This document shows, piece by piece, positions 8,350 to 17,034 of a DNA stretch of 64,000 nt. Below the pieces are notes generated by a model, which had not been told where the DNA came from, did not search any database, and was given only the letters and a program-made list of their open reading frames with translations. A program made the position numbers and the translations under genes. The stretch covers positions 3,529,001 to 3,593,000 of the forward strand of contig NZ_JAFHKM010000002.1 in the NCBI RefSeq assembly GCF_016937515.1, written 5' to 3'. The first letter of the stretch is position 1. Each line of letters starts with the position of its first letter. The stretch is from Cohnella algarum (GTDB taxonomy: Bacteria; Bacillota; Bacilli; Paenibacillales; Paenibacillaceae).

Positions 8350-8988
8350 TTATGAAATGGCTTGCAAAATATGAACGATCTTTCTTTCCATATCGGAGTT
8401 GTCTATCGTCTTCAGATATTCAGGTTTTAGCAGTTGATACTGCTTCATGCAGTAGAAATCCAAAATCGCTTGTTTCAAAGTGATATCATACTGAATCGAA
8501 AATGACGGCTCGATAAAACGTCGCAGCACAGCGTCATCTTGAACCATAAACAAAACGGCATTCAATCTGTTGAAAATCTGTTGCTCCATACCGGACTCAA
8601 AAAATGTTTGTAAGCTTTTATTCCGATTTTGCAGGGCAACGGATAGTTTCTCAAAATGGGGCGGATAAAATTCCTTCAGATCTTGCAAGAATAAATCGGA
8701 AATAAACGTGGCACACATCAAGGATTGTAAAAATGTTAATTGAAAACGAACCAAAAAAGAGACGGAATCGTCTTTGACAACGGTGTCAGCCTTCTTCGAG
8801 TAATCAATGTAATAACTCACAACTTGTTCGATGATATCGTCTTTGGAGGGAAAGTACTTATAAAGTGTCACTTTGCTGATATCCATATATTTTGCGAGAT
8901 CGTCGACTTTCAGTTGGCTGAATCTTGTTCTTCTTATAATGGGTTTTATTTTTTCTACATATGCATCTACACTCACGGCTTTTCTCAC
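8350..8988 (-). CDS. TetR/AcrR-family transcriptional regulator, 212 aa
   Basis: This is a probable one-component repressor. The helix-turn-helix lies at about residues 22-48 (LKVDDLAKYMDISKVTLYKYF); the remaining helical part is the ligand and dimer domain. The start is GTG 8988, preceded by GGGAGG eight bases upstream. It is divergent from the dehydrogenase at 9170, with a palindromic AT-rich element between them, so it likely controls that gene and perhaps the MDR and SDR genes after it. The effector is unknown. Confidence 0.85.
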   Translation of the reverse strand: MRKAVSVDAYVEKIKPIIRRTRFSQLKVDDLAKYMDISKVTLYKYFPSKDDIIEQVVSYYIDYSKKADTVVKDDSVSFLVRFQLTFLQSLMCATFISDLFLQDLKEFYPPHFEKLSVALQNRNKSLQTFFESGMEQQIFNRLNAVLFMVQDDAVLRRFIEPSFSIQYDITLKQAILDFYCMKQYQLLKPEYLKTIDNSDMERKIVHILQAIS

Positions 8989-9060
8989 AGAAAGTGCCTC
9001 CCTTTAATGCCTCTCGAACTTATTATAACAAACTTGCTGACTTTCATGTATTGAGTTTAT

Positions 9061-9094
9061 TAAGTGAACAAATTTAATAAAATTAGTTTACTTA
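9061..9094. promoter_or_regulatory. Candidate TetR operator in the divergent intergenic region
   Basis: TAAGTGAAC (9061-9069) and GTTTACTTA (9086-9094) form an inverted repeat with one mismatch and a 16-base AT spacer. Position between a TetR gene and its divergent neighbour makes it the best operator candidate. Confidence 0.45.
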
Positions 9095-9169
9095 GTTAAA
9101 CCATTGCTATATAATCGTTTCTGTACCTAATCATCCGATTGCGGATTAACCAAAGGGAGGACGATTCAA

Positions 9170-9928
9170 ATGGAACAATTCATTAAGGGCAAATTCTCCG
9201 GCAAAAAGGTTGTGATCACGGGAGGCAGCAGCGGAATCGGCCTTGCGACGGCGAAGTTGCTCGTGGACGAAGGGGCACACGTTCTGATTACCGGACGTAC
9301 TCAGGCAACGCTGGATGCGGCTCGTGAACAACTCGGCAACAACGCAATCGCGGTCTTAAGCGATGCCGCCTCATTGAAGGATATCGCCGCGTTAGCCGAT
9401 CGAGTGAAGGCTGATTTTGGAACGATAGATGCCCTGTTCGTTAACGCTGGCGTCACGGGGTTTGTCCCTTTCGATTCAACGATCGAAGAAACGTACGACG
9501 AGATATTTACAATCAACGCCAAAGGGCCGTACTTTACCGTACAAAAACTCGCTCCACTCCTGAGCACAGGAAGCGGGGTAGTACTTACGACTTCAATCGT
9601 GAACGTAGTGGGTCTCCCCATGCTCAGTGCGTATGCAGCTAGCAAAGCGGCGCTGCGCTCCATGACTCGAAGCCTGGCACGCGAGTTATTGCCTCGAAAT
9701 ATTCGCGTCAACGCAGTCAGTCCCGGCGTCATTGACACAGGTATCATGGAAAAGTCAATGCCGAAAGAAGCTGCCCAACAGACAAAGGCGCAGATGAGAC
9801 AGCAGATCCCGATGCTGCGTTTGGGCGATCCAGTCGAGGTCGCCAAAGTCGTAGCATTCCTGGCATTTGACGCCACCTATACCACCGGGGCTGAGATACC
9901 TGTCGACGGAGGCGGCTCCCAGATCTGA
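9170..9928 (+). CDS. SDR-family oxidoreductase, 252 aa
   Basis: This is a classical NAD(P)-dependent short-chain dehydrogenase. TGGSSGIG is at residues 17-24, VNAGVTG follows near 98, and the catalytic YAASK is near 155-159 after TTSIVN. The C-terminus GAEIPVDGGGSQI is typical of the family. AAGGGAGG precedes ATG 9170. It is divergent from the TetR gene and is followed by an MDR-family oxidoreductase and another SDR in the same direction. The set looks like a TetR-controlled detoxification or carbonyl-reduction group; the substrate is not evident. Confidence 0.88.
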   Translation: MEQFIKGKFSGKKVVITGGSSGIGLATAKLLVDEGAHVLITGRTQATLDAAREQLGNNAIAVLSDAASLKDIAALADRVKADFGTIDALFVNAGVTGFVPFDSTIEETYDEIFTINAKGPYFTVQKLAPLLSTGSGVVLTTSIVNVVGLPMLSAYAASKAALRSMTRSLARELLPRNIRVNAVSPGVIDTGIMEKSMPKEAAQQTKAQMRQQIPMLRLGDPVEVAKVVAFLAFDATYTTGAEIPVDGGGSQI

Positions 9929-10019
9929 GCGAACTTTAGGATTTGTTGCTTTTCCTTGAAGACCGTTTGGATTCACAGGGAACACGATTTTATAAGAACA
10001 AAATGGAGGGAACATCGCA

Positions 10020-10969
10020 ATGGACAATACCATACGGACATCCGGTTCCACGACTACGGCGAACCGACCGATGTGTTGCGTTTGGAGGAGGCGGCAATCC
10101 CAGAACCGGGTCCGGGACGCATTCGCGTAAGGGTACGCGCTTGCGGGTTAAATCCGGTTGACTGGGCGATGTGCCGAGGACACTTTGCCGGTCAACTGCC
10201 GTTGCCTCGCGGGATTGGTCTGGACGTGTCCGGGATTGTAGACGCGGTTGGAGAGGGCGTAACCGATGTCGCCATCGGCGATGCCGTTCTGGGCGCCGCC
10301 GATTTCATGGGCGGATCGAGCGCCGGTGCGTCCGACCGAGCGATCATGTACTACTGGTTCCGCATGCCGGCCGGACTCGACTATGTACAGGCTGCAGCAC
10401 TGCCAATGGCGGTCGAAACCGCTTACCGGGGGATTGATACTCTCGGGGTGAGTTCGGGCCAGACCGTACTCGTGCACGGAGCCGGCACAACGGTAGGCTT
10501 CGCCGCCGTCCAGATCGCCCTCATGCGCGGTGCCCGAGTGGTCGCAACCGCTGGTACTGCCTACGCCGACAAACTCCGCGCCATGGGGGCGATGGTGACC
10601 TCGTACGGTGATGGAATGGTCGAACGAGTGACCGAACTGGCGAAGCAGCCGGTTGATCTCGCCCTGGATACCGCACCAATCAGCGGCTCATTGAAAGATC
10701 TGGTCCAAATCGTCAATGGGCATCCTCAGCATGTCCTAACCGTCAGCGATTTCGCCGCAGCCGCTGAACTTGGCGTTCGCGCCAGCTATGGAGAATTACA
10801 TACCGCACGTTATGACGTTGTCGTTGACTTCGCCCAATACGCAGCAGACGGCAAGTTCACGATTCCGGTCGCCAAGACTTTCGCACTCGACGCATGGCGT
10901 TCAGCTGTCGAAATCAGTCAGAGCGGGCGTGCCCACGGCAAATTGATCCTCCTGCCCGCCTCCGACTGA
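10020..10969 (+). CDS. MDR-family (quinone oxidoreductase-like) dehydrogenase with a probable frameshift at its 5' end
   Basis: From about 10,040 the frame encodes a zinc-independent medium-chain dehydrogenase/reductase. ACGLNPVDW and GLDVSGIVDAVG are the N-terminal catalytic fold, and LVHGAGTTVGFAAVQIA is the cofactor-binding loop. The good ribosome site (TGGAGGG, 10004-10010) serves ATG 10020, whose first codons (MDNTIRT) look right but are in another frame from the RFHDYGEPTDVLR that should follow. A one-base deletion around 10,035-10,045 would explain this. The main frame is open back to ATG 9956, but no ribosome site is there. Either the gene is broken, or the consensus lacks a base. Confidence 0.75.
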
Positions 10970-11014
10970 TGAGCACATATAACCGATGAAATTCTGAATG
11001 AAGGAGGACATGCA

Positions 11015-11875
11015 TTGAGTAAGAACCAACGAGAACATATTGCACTGATTACAGGCGCAAGTAACGGGATCGGGTTGGCATTGACCCGGAAAATGCTGTC
11101 GGAGAACTGGCAGGTGGTTGCTTTAAACCGGTCGGATTTTCCGGCGGACGACAGATTCCTCCAAAATCATCTCAAGGAAGGACGGCTCCGAGCCTATAAA
11201 GTGAAGGATCTCGCCGATTATGACAGCTTGAGACACTCTTTGGAAGAAATCAAAAGCAAGGAACAGCGGATCGATATTTTGTTCAACAACGCCGGAGGAG
11301 GCTTAAGTGAGCTTCGTTATTCGAAACAAGGCCGGGAATTGCATTATGAATTGTTGACGGTCGTTCCTTATATTATTCTGATGGAATTAAAGGAGCTGTT
11401 GAAGAACGGCAGCTTAAAAACGGTGATTAACACTTCGTCGCAGGTGTTTAGATTTACGAAGGAGTTTACGATCGAAAAATTGGAGCATCCCAAAACCTTC
11501 CGCAAAATGTATGGACCCTATGCGACTTCAAAGCTGGCTCTTTCGTTGTGGACCCAAGCCGTCGCACCGCAGCTTGCCAAGGAAGGCATCAAGATCCGCA
11601 GCGTTGACCCGGGCATTAACAACACGCTAAGAAAAGGAAAAGATTCCGGACTGACCGCAGGGTTTGAACTGTTTATGAAGTTTTTTTCCTCTCCGCCTAC
11701 ACATGGAGCCAGCCTATTATATGAGGGAGCTCTGGGCAAAAACAGCAATGAGACCGGCGTGTTTCTGTTCAAAGATCGAATTGCGGACTTGAAATTTACA
11801 GAACATGCGCAGCGTGTGCTGGAAAAAATATCCGATATCTATAGCCATGAATTTCTTGGCGCACCGAACCGTTAG
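11015..11875 (+). CDS. SDR-family oxidoreductase, 286 aa
   Basis: This is a short-chain dehydrogenase with TGASNGIG at residues 13-20, NNAGGG near 93 and catalytic YATSK near 170. AAGGAGG (11001-11007) selects the TTG start at 11015, because the nearby ATG 11010 stops after two codons. It is larger than the two other SDRs here and resembles retinol-dehydrogenase-like or oxidoreductase-type SDRs. It is probably co-transcribed with the MDR gene 45 bases upstream. Confidence 0.85.
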   Translation: MSKNQREHIALITGASNGIGLALTRKMLSENWQVVALNRSDFPADDRFLQNHLKEGRLRAYKVKDLADYDSLRHSLEEIKSKEQRIDILFNNAGGGLSELRYSKQGRELHYELLTVVPYIILMELKELLKNGSLKTVINTSSQVFRFTKEFTIEKLEHPKTFRKMYGPYATSKLALSLWTQAVAPQLAKEGIKIRSVDPGINNTLRKGKDSGLTAGFELFMKFFSSPPTHGASLLYEGALGKNSNETGVFLFKDRIADLKFTEHAQRVLEKISDIYSHEFLGAPNR

Positions 11876-11939
11876 TCACGACCGCACAATATTTTTTGAT
11901 CTGGCAAGCCTATTCCGAACTACATCGCTACGGGAATCG

Positions 11940-12145
11940 TCAAGCTTGCGACCGCGTACGAGACAGCCCAGTATCCGCCGGCCGCTTGACTGCTTTCATT
12001 TGCAGCCCGATGGCCTCCGCCTTCGTCTGTTGTTCCTTAACCTCGTTACCAGCGATTCCGCCAAGCGAGTGCTCTGCGCCAAAAAGGGCCGCCGGCGGAT
12101 CGAGCCCGGACAAGCCCGCTTCCGGCCCGACGGCCTCTCCTGCGA
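11940..12145 (-). pseudogene. Possible remnant of an alpha/beta-hydrolase C-terminus
   Basis: The minus-strand frame carries LFGAEHSLGGIAGNE, reminiscent of the catalytic-His region (EHSLGGI) near the end of some dienelactone-hydrolase-like proteins, and stops at 11940. No start and no nucleophile elbow are present. The resemblance is short, so this is tentative. Confidence 0.25.
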
Positions 12146-12173
12146 TCAGAGCAGGGGAGGCCGTTTTATTTTC
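12132..12173 (+). terminator. Rho-independent terminator
   Basis: CGGCCTCTCCTGC (12132-12144) pairs with GCAGGGGAGGCCG (12152-12164) with one G-U pair, and TTTTATTTT follows. It isolates the glycan locus from upstream transcription. Confidence 0.8.
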
Positions 12174-12294
12174 GCCGATGAGCCCGGCCCAATGATGGCC
12201 GCTTACTGTACAAGTGCCGTTACAGGAGATACTCGTCCGCTAATACAATGGGGATAAATGTCGGCCGCCCGACCCGAAAAACGGAGGTGATGGG

Positions 12295-13395
12295 ATGCAG
12301 AAGACAGGTCATCGATCAAAGGCGGGCGTCCGCGGAAGCAAGGAAGGCTATCGAAAAGGCTGGGACGACGGCTACCATCTCGGCATGTGCGAAGCGATCG
12401 TTCGCCGCACGCCGGGCTACGCGTCGCCCCCGAAAAATTTGCGGGTGTTGTATATTCCGCAAGGCTTCGAATCGGTCGACCGCGGCGTCATCGAGGGGCT
12501 GTCGCAAACCGTGTCCGCCCTCATCGTCGGAAATGCCGAGACGATGGCGGATCAGGCGCGGGAACACGCTCCCGATCTCGTTTTGGTGATGAACGGGCTT
12601 CACGTTTTTCCCGCCGATCATTTGGAGCAGGTGGCTCGCATACGCGCAATGGGGTGCCGGACGGCGATCTGGTTTGCCGACGATCCTTATTTTACGGTGG
12701 AAACGGCGGAAATCGCGCCGCATTACGACTGGGTGTTTACGCATGAGCTCAGCTGCGCGGACTGGTATCGAAGCCTCGGCTGCGCGAATGTCCATTACCT
12801 GCCGCTCGCGGCGAGCATTGCCTGCTATCGACCCGCTCATATCGAACCGCAATACCGCAGCGACGTTTGCTTTATCGGCACGGCGTTTCCGAACCGGGCG
12901 CTGTTTTTCGACCGGATGGCCGAATTTTTGGCGGGACTGCGAACGGTCATTATCGGGGGCTTATGGGAAACGCGCCTCGCGAACTACTCCCTGCTCCAGG
13001 ATCGGATTCGCCCCGGCTTCACGTCGCCCGACGAATGCGCCAAATATTACGCGGGGGCCAAAATCGTGCTTAATTTGCACAGGCAGACGGAAGAAGAGAA
13101 AAATACGGCGAACCTTCCCGGAAAATCGATCAATCCGAGAACGTACGAAATCGCCGCGAGCGGCGCGCTGCAGCTTACCGACATTCGGGAGGATTTGCCG
13201 CTTTATTATGCGCCGGGGAGGGAAATCGCGGTTTATTCCTCGCCCGAGGAAGCCCAGCACAAAATCCGCTATTACCTGAATCGCGAAAGCGAGCGGCGAA
13301 GCATGGCCTGGAACGCTCTCGTGCGAACCCGGAAGGAGCATACGTACGCCCACCGGCTGGATCGGCTGCTTCGGGTCGTGTTCGGAGAGGCATAG
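12295..13395 (+). CDS. CgeB-like glycosyltransferase, 366 aa
   Basis: The protein matches the CgeB-type family (DUF3880-like N-terminal half, Glyco_trans_1-like C-terminal half); in Bacillus subtilis CgeB acts in spore outer-layer maturation. Motifs are LVLVMNGLHVF, TAIWFADDPYF, VHYLPLAAS, VCFIGTAFPNRA, and INPRTYEIAASGALQLTD as the nucleotide-sugar site. The first about 30 residues are basic and carry the repeat EGYRKGWDDGYHLG, which recurs in the next two genes. GGAGGTGATGGG precedes ATG 12295. It is first in a plus-strand cluster of glycan genes. The sugar donor and acceptor are not evident. Confidence 0.8.
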   Translation: MQKTGHRSKAGVRGSKEGYRKGWDDGYHLGMCEAIVRRTPGYASPPKNLRVLYIPQGFESVDRGVIEGLSQTVSALIVGNAETMADQAREHAPDLVLVMNGLHVFPADHLEQVARIRAMGCRTAIWFADDPYFTVETAEIAPHYDWVFTHELSCADWYRSLGCANVHYLPLAASIACYRPAHIEPQYRSDVCFIGTAFPNRALFFDRMAEFLAGLRTVIIGGLWETRLANYSLLQDRIRPGFTSPDECAKYYAGAKIVLNLHRQTEEEKNTANLPGKSINPRTYEIAASGALQLTDIREDLPLYYAPGREIAVYSSPEEAQHKIRYYLNRESERRSMAWNALVRTRKEHTYAHRLDRLLRVVFGEA

Positions 13396-13430
13396 CCAAC
13401 CAATCCGCGGAAAGGAGGATGCCGGAGGCG

Positions 13431-14566
13431 ATGGCTAAAAGGAAGCGAAACGAAAGCTTGCCCGATCATGAGCTTGCGTTTAAGAGCCGAAGGAACGAAG
13501 GCTACGCAACCGGCCGGCAAATCGGCTATCTTCTCGGGCGATGCGAAGCCGTTCGTCGGCAGGCGCAAGTCGTTCCGGAGCGGAAATGGAATGTGAAAAT
13601 ACTGTACGTAACGTCAGGAAAAGGTTATCCGTACTCGCCGCTTGACGAGGCGATCATCCACGGTTTGCGGGTCGTCGCGCGGGAGGTCGTCGTTTTCGAG
13701 CAAAGCCCGGAAACCAAATCAAAGCTCGCCGCGGAAGCACTTGCGCACAAACCGGACCTGGTGCTGGTGCTGGAGAGCCTCCATTTGGATCTTCAATCGA
13801 TTTACCGCATCCGCCAGGCCGGCATACCGACGGCGGTCTGGTTTGCCGACGACCCTTATTACACCGACATGACGGATAAAATCGCGCCTCATTTCGATTA
13901 CGTTTTTTCGCTTGAAATGAACTGCCTCGATTTTTACCGCCAGTTGGGCTGCAAGGAGGTTCACTACTTGCCCTTTGCCGCCGACACCCGGAAATTCCGC
14001 CCGATCCATCTCGATCTGGTGCTGCGGAAGGATTTTTGTTTTATCGGCAGCGCTTTTTGGAACCGGGTCAAGGCGTTCGACGAGCTTGCGCCGTATTTGG
14101 CGGGCAAAAAAAAGTACATTTGCGGACTTTGGTGGGACCGCTTGAAAAATTACCGGCTGCTCGAACGCGATATCGATTTGGGGCGCTGGCTGACCCCGGA
14201 GGAGACGGCCCGAATCTACAACGCCTCCAAAGTCGTTCTCAACATGCATCGGGCGCATGACGACGAGACGTACAACTTCAACAGCCGAAAAATTCCCGCG
14301 AGCTCGCCCAATCCCCGGATGTTTGAAATCGCGGCATGCGGGACGCTGCAGTTGGTCGACAACCGGGGGACCTTGGCCGGTTTTACAAGCTGGGCGAGGA
14401 GGCGCTCTCATACTCTTCGCTCGGGGAGCTGATCGAAATCGGCGAATTTTATTTGAAGAACGAAAGCAAACGGCAGGAAGTCGCGGTCCGGGCGCTCAGG
14501 CGCACGTTGACGGAGCATACGTACCCGAAGCGGCTTGCCCAGATGATGGGCGTCATTTTCGGATGA
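13431..14566 (+). pseudogene. Second CgeB-like glycosyltransferase, frameshifted near the C-terminus
   Basis: This is a paralogue of the preceding gene, with RRNEGYATGRQIGYLLG, TAVWFADDPYY, VHYLPFAAD, FCFIGSAFWNR and SPNPRMFEIAACGTLQLVD in the same order. The frame breaks after LVDNRG at a run of five G (14365-14369). The expected continuation DLGRFYKLGEEALSYSSLGE is in the next frame and runs to the stop at 14566. One added G would give a protein of about 379 residues. The start is ATG 13431, with AAAGGAGG upstream; ATG 13419 is too close to that site. The break may be real, slippage-prone, or a consensus error. Confidence 0.75.
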
Positions 14567-14605
14567 CGGGCGCGATTCTCGGCCCCGAAGGCGGGAGGTG
14601 AAACG

Positions 14606-14860
14606 ATGGCGAACCTTCGCAAACGCCGCGCGGCAAAACGGCGGACCGGCAGCGGACGAAAAGCCCGATCGCGAAAAGCGAGGGGAGGGATCCGCTCCGT
14701 ACGGTCCCCGAGGCTGCCGAAGAAATCGGGTCCGGACCGCGGCCGCCGTCCGGAAAGCGAAGCGGCAACAGCGAGCTCTGCGTTCAACGAAGGCTATAAC
14801 GAGGGGTTCAACGCGGGCTTCGCCGAAGGCCTGGCGGACGAAGGCCGAGCCGCAAGCTGA
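14606..14860 (+). CDS. Small basic protein with GY/GF-repeat C-terminus, 84 aa
   Basis: GGGAGGTGA precedes ATG 14606. The first about 50 residues are dominated by Arg and Lys ([21 protein letters not shown]). The C-terminal 30 residues hold [16 protein letters not shown], the same Gly-aromatic spacing that begins the two CgeB-like proteins upstream. I know no family for it. It may be a stand-alone version of their N-terminal module, possibly a docking or nucleic-acid/anionic-polymer-binding peptide; this is inference. It sits 39 bases after the CgeB-like gene and 55 before gmd. Confidence 0.6.
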   Translation: MANLRKRRAAKRRTGSGRKARSRKARGGIRSVRSPRLPKKSGPDRGRRPESEAATASSAFNEGYNEGFNAGFAEGLADEGRAAS

Positions 14861-14915
14861 ACGGCCGCAGACGATTAGCGAACGAAGCCAATACTCGGAA
14901 GAAGGAGAATGGTCG

Positions 14916-16031
14916 ATGAGCAAGGTAGCTTTGATCACCGGCATCACCGGTCAAGACGGCGCATATCTGGCAGAATTGCTGCTCGCGAAAGGTTACGTCG
15001 TTCACGGCTTGAAACGCCGGAGCTCTCTTTCGAATACGGGAAGAATCGACGGTCTGTACCGGGGAGCGCATGTCCAGGACGCGAAATTCTTTTTGCATCA
15101 CGGCGACCTGACGGATTCCGCGAACCTGATCCGGATCGTCGCCGAGGTTCAGCCGGACGAAATTTATAACCTGGCGGCCATGAGCCATGTACACGTTAGC
15201 TTCGAATCGCCGGAGTATACGGCCAACGCCGACGGCATCGGCACGCTGAGGCTGCTGGAAGCGATAAGGATTCTGGGGTTGACCGGAAAAACCCGGTTCT
15301 ACCAGGCTTCGACGTCGGAGCTGTACGGACTCGTGCAAGCCGTGCCGCAAAGCGAAAAAACGCCGTTCTATCCCCGCAGTCCGTACGCCGCCGCGAAGCT
15401 GTACGCTTACTGGATTACGATAAACTATCGGGAAGCGTACGGCATGTTCGCCTGCAACGGCATTTTGTTCAATCATGAAAGTCCGATTCGCGGCGAGACG
15501 TTCGTAACGAGGAAAATTACGAGAGCGGCGGCGAGAATCGCCCTCGGGCTGCAGGAACAGCTGCGGCTCGGCAACTTGAGCGCCAAGCGGGACTGGGGCC
15601 ATGCGAAAGACTACGTGGAAGCGATGTGGCTGATGCTGCAGCAGCCGGAAGCCGAAGACTACGTGATCGCATCGGGCGTAACGACGGAGGTGCGGGAATT
15701 CGTTCGGCTGGCGTTCGACGAGCTCGGCATCGAGCTGGAGTTCCGGGGCGAGGGCGAGGGCGAGAAGGGCATCGTCAAGGCGTGCCGCCTGCCGGAGTTC
15801 CAGCTTCCGGTCGGCCGCGAAATCGTCGCGGTGGATCCCCGCTATTTCCGGCCGTCCGAAGTGGACCTGCTGCTGGGGGATCCGTCCAAAGCGCAGTCCA
15901 AGCTGGGGTGGGCGCCGAATTACGACTTGCGGAAGCTCGTAAAGGAGATGGTGGCCGGAGACTTGAACGAAGCCCGGAAAGCGGAGCATTTGAAAGAAGG
16001 CGGCTTCGGCGCGGAAATCGATATGGAATAG
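14916..16031 (+). CDS. gmd: GDP-mannose 4,6-dehydratase, 371 aa
   Basis: It converts GDP-D-mannose to GDP-4-dehydro-6-deoxy-D-mannose in the cytoplasm. It is an extended [22 protein letters not shown] at the NADP site (residues 4-22), [16 protein letters not shown], the catalytic TSE and [12 protein letters not shown] (YxxxK), and [17 protein letters not shown] for nucleotide binding. The frame is open to 14598, but GAAGGAGAA with ATG 14916 gives the family N-terminus. The reductase gene follows after 27 bases, and a manC gene that could supply GDP-mannose lies at 31933. Confidence 0.95.
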   Translation: MSKVALITGITGQDGAYLAELLLAKGYVVHGLKRRSSLSNTGRIDGLYRGAHVQDAKFFLHHGDLTDSANLIRIVAEVQPDEIYNLAAMSHVHVSFESPEYTANADGIGTLRLLEAIRILGLTGKTRFYQASTSELYGLVQAVPQSEKTPFYPRSPYAAAKLYAYWITINYREAYGMFACNGILFNHESPIRGETFVTRKITRAAARIALGLQEQLRLGNLSAKRDWGHAKDYVEAMWLMLQQPEAEDYVIASGVTTEVREFVRLAFDELGIELEFRGEGEGEKGIVKACRLPEFQLPVGREIVAVDPRYFRPSEVDLLLGDPSKAQSKLGWAPNYDLRKLVKEMVAGDLNEARKAEHLKEGGFGAEIDME

Positions 16032-16058
16032 CCCGGCGAGAGAGGAGGAGCGGGAACG

Positions 16059-17009
16059 GTGAAAGCGTTGGTCACCGGCATTTCCGGATTTGCGGGAAGT
16101 CATTTGGCGGATTATTTGTTGAGCCAGAACGTGGAAGTGTTCGGCATGGTGCGCAGCGGCAGCAAGCTGGAACGGCTTGGGAACGCCATTGGGCGCATTC
16201 GGCTTGTGGAATGCGATCTGCGCGAAGAACAGGCCGTCCACCGGGTCGTCAAAACGCTGAGGCCCGATCTGATCTTTCATCTCGGAGCGCAAAGTTCGGT
16301 TCCGGTTTCGTGGAGTTCGCCGATCGATACGCTGCATAACAATATCGCCGGACAAATTCACCTTATGGACGCCGTTCGGCTGAGCGGGATCGATTGCAAA
16401 ATCCAAATCGCCGCTTCCAGCGAAGCGTACGGGAGCGTACAGCCCCGCGAAGTGCCGCTCAAGGAGACGAATCCCCTTCGCCCTTTAAGCCCGTACGCGG
16501 TCAGCAAAGCGACCCAGGAATTGCTCGGCTACCAGTACTTCAAAAGCTACGGCCTGCCGATCGTCGTCACCCGGGCTTTTAATCATATCGGACCGAGACA
16601 GAGCGACAACTTCGTCGCTTCCAGCTTTGCCAGGCAAATTGCCCGGATTGAAAAGGGCGAGAGTCCGCCCGTGCTGTACGTCGGCAATTTGGAGGCGTGC
16701 CGGGATTTTACCGACGTGAGGGATGTCGTTCGCGCGTACTGGCTGGCGCTTAAGGAGGGGGAGCCCGGGGAAATTTACAACGTCGCCTCGGGCGAATGCC
16801 GGCCGATTCGCGAGCTGCTCGAACGGCTGCTCTCCCTGGCCGCCGTCGAGATCAAGGTGAAGCAGGACCCGGATCGGCTGCGGCCCGCCGATGCGGCTAC
16901 GCTGTATGGCGATTATTCCAAGCTGGAGCGCAAAACGGGCTGGAGGCCGGAAATTCCGTTTTCTCGCACGCTTGAGGATTTGCTGGAGGATTGGCGCAAG
17001 GCGCAATGA
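16059..17009 (+). CDS. rmd: GDP-4-dehydro-6-deoxy-D-mannose reductase, 316 aa
   Basis: It reduces the Gmd product, most likely to GDP-D-rhamnose; reduction to GDP-6-deoxy-D-talose is the alternative. Motifs are VTGISGFAGSHLADYLL (NAD(P) site, residues 4-20), LGAQSSVPVSW, SSEAYGSV and SPYAVSKATQELL (YxxxK), plus RAFNHIGPRQ. AGAGGAGGAG selects GTG 16059. In S-layer-bearing Bacillales this pair makes D-rhamnose for surface glycans. Stereochemistry cannot be fixed from sequence. Confidence 0.88.
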   Translation: MKALVTGISGFAGSHLADYLLSQNVEVFGMVRSGSKLERLGNAIGRIRLVECDLREEQAVHRVVKTLRPDLIFHLGAQSSVPVSWSSPIDTLHNNIAGQIHLMDAVRLSGIDCKIQIAASSEAYGSVQPREVPLKETNPLRPLSPYAVSKATQELLGYQYFKSYGLPIVVTRAFNHIGPRQSDNFVASSFARQIARIEKGESPPVLYVGNLEACRDFTDVRDVVRAYWLALKEGEPGEIYNVASGECRPIRELLERLLSLAAVEIKVKQDPDRLRPADAATLYGDYSKLERKTGWRPEIPFSRTLEDLLEDWRKAQ

Positions 17010-17034
17010 CATTTTTGGGGAGGGTGCGATTCGC

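Larger units (their letters stand above)
11876..12294. other. Spacer between the accessory patch and the glycan locus
   Basis: This 419-base stretch holds a possible hydrolase remnant on the minus strand (11940-12145), a terminator hairpin (12132-12173) and a sporulation-type -10-like sequence TAATACAAT (12241-12249). No intact gene is seen. The base composition changes here from AT-richer to GC-rich. Confidence 0.5.

Noticed and set aside
15626..16339. 237-codon frame overlapping gmd and rmd
   Set aside because: Arg/Gly-rich frame that only mirrors codon bias of the true genes.
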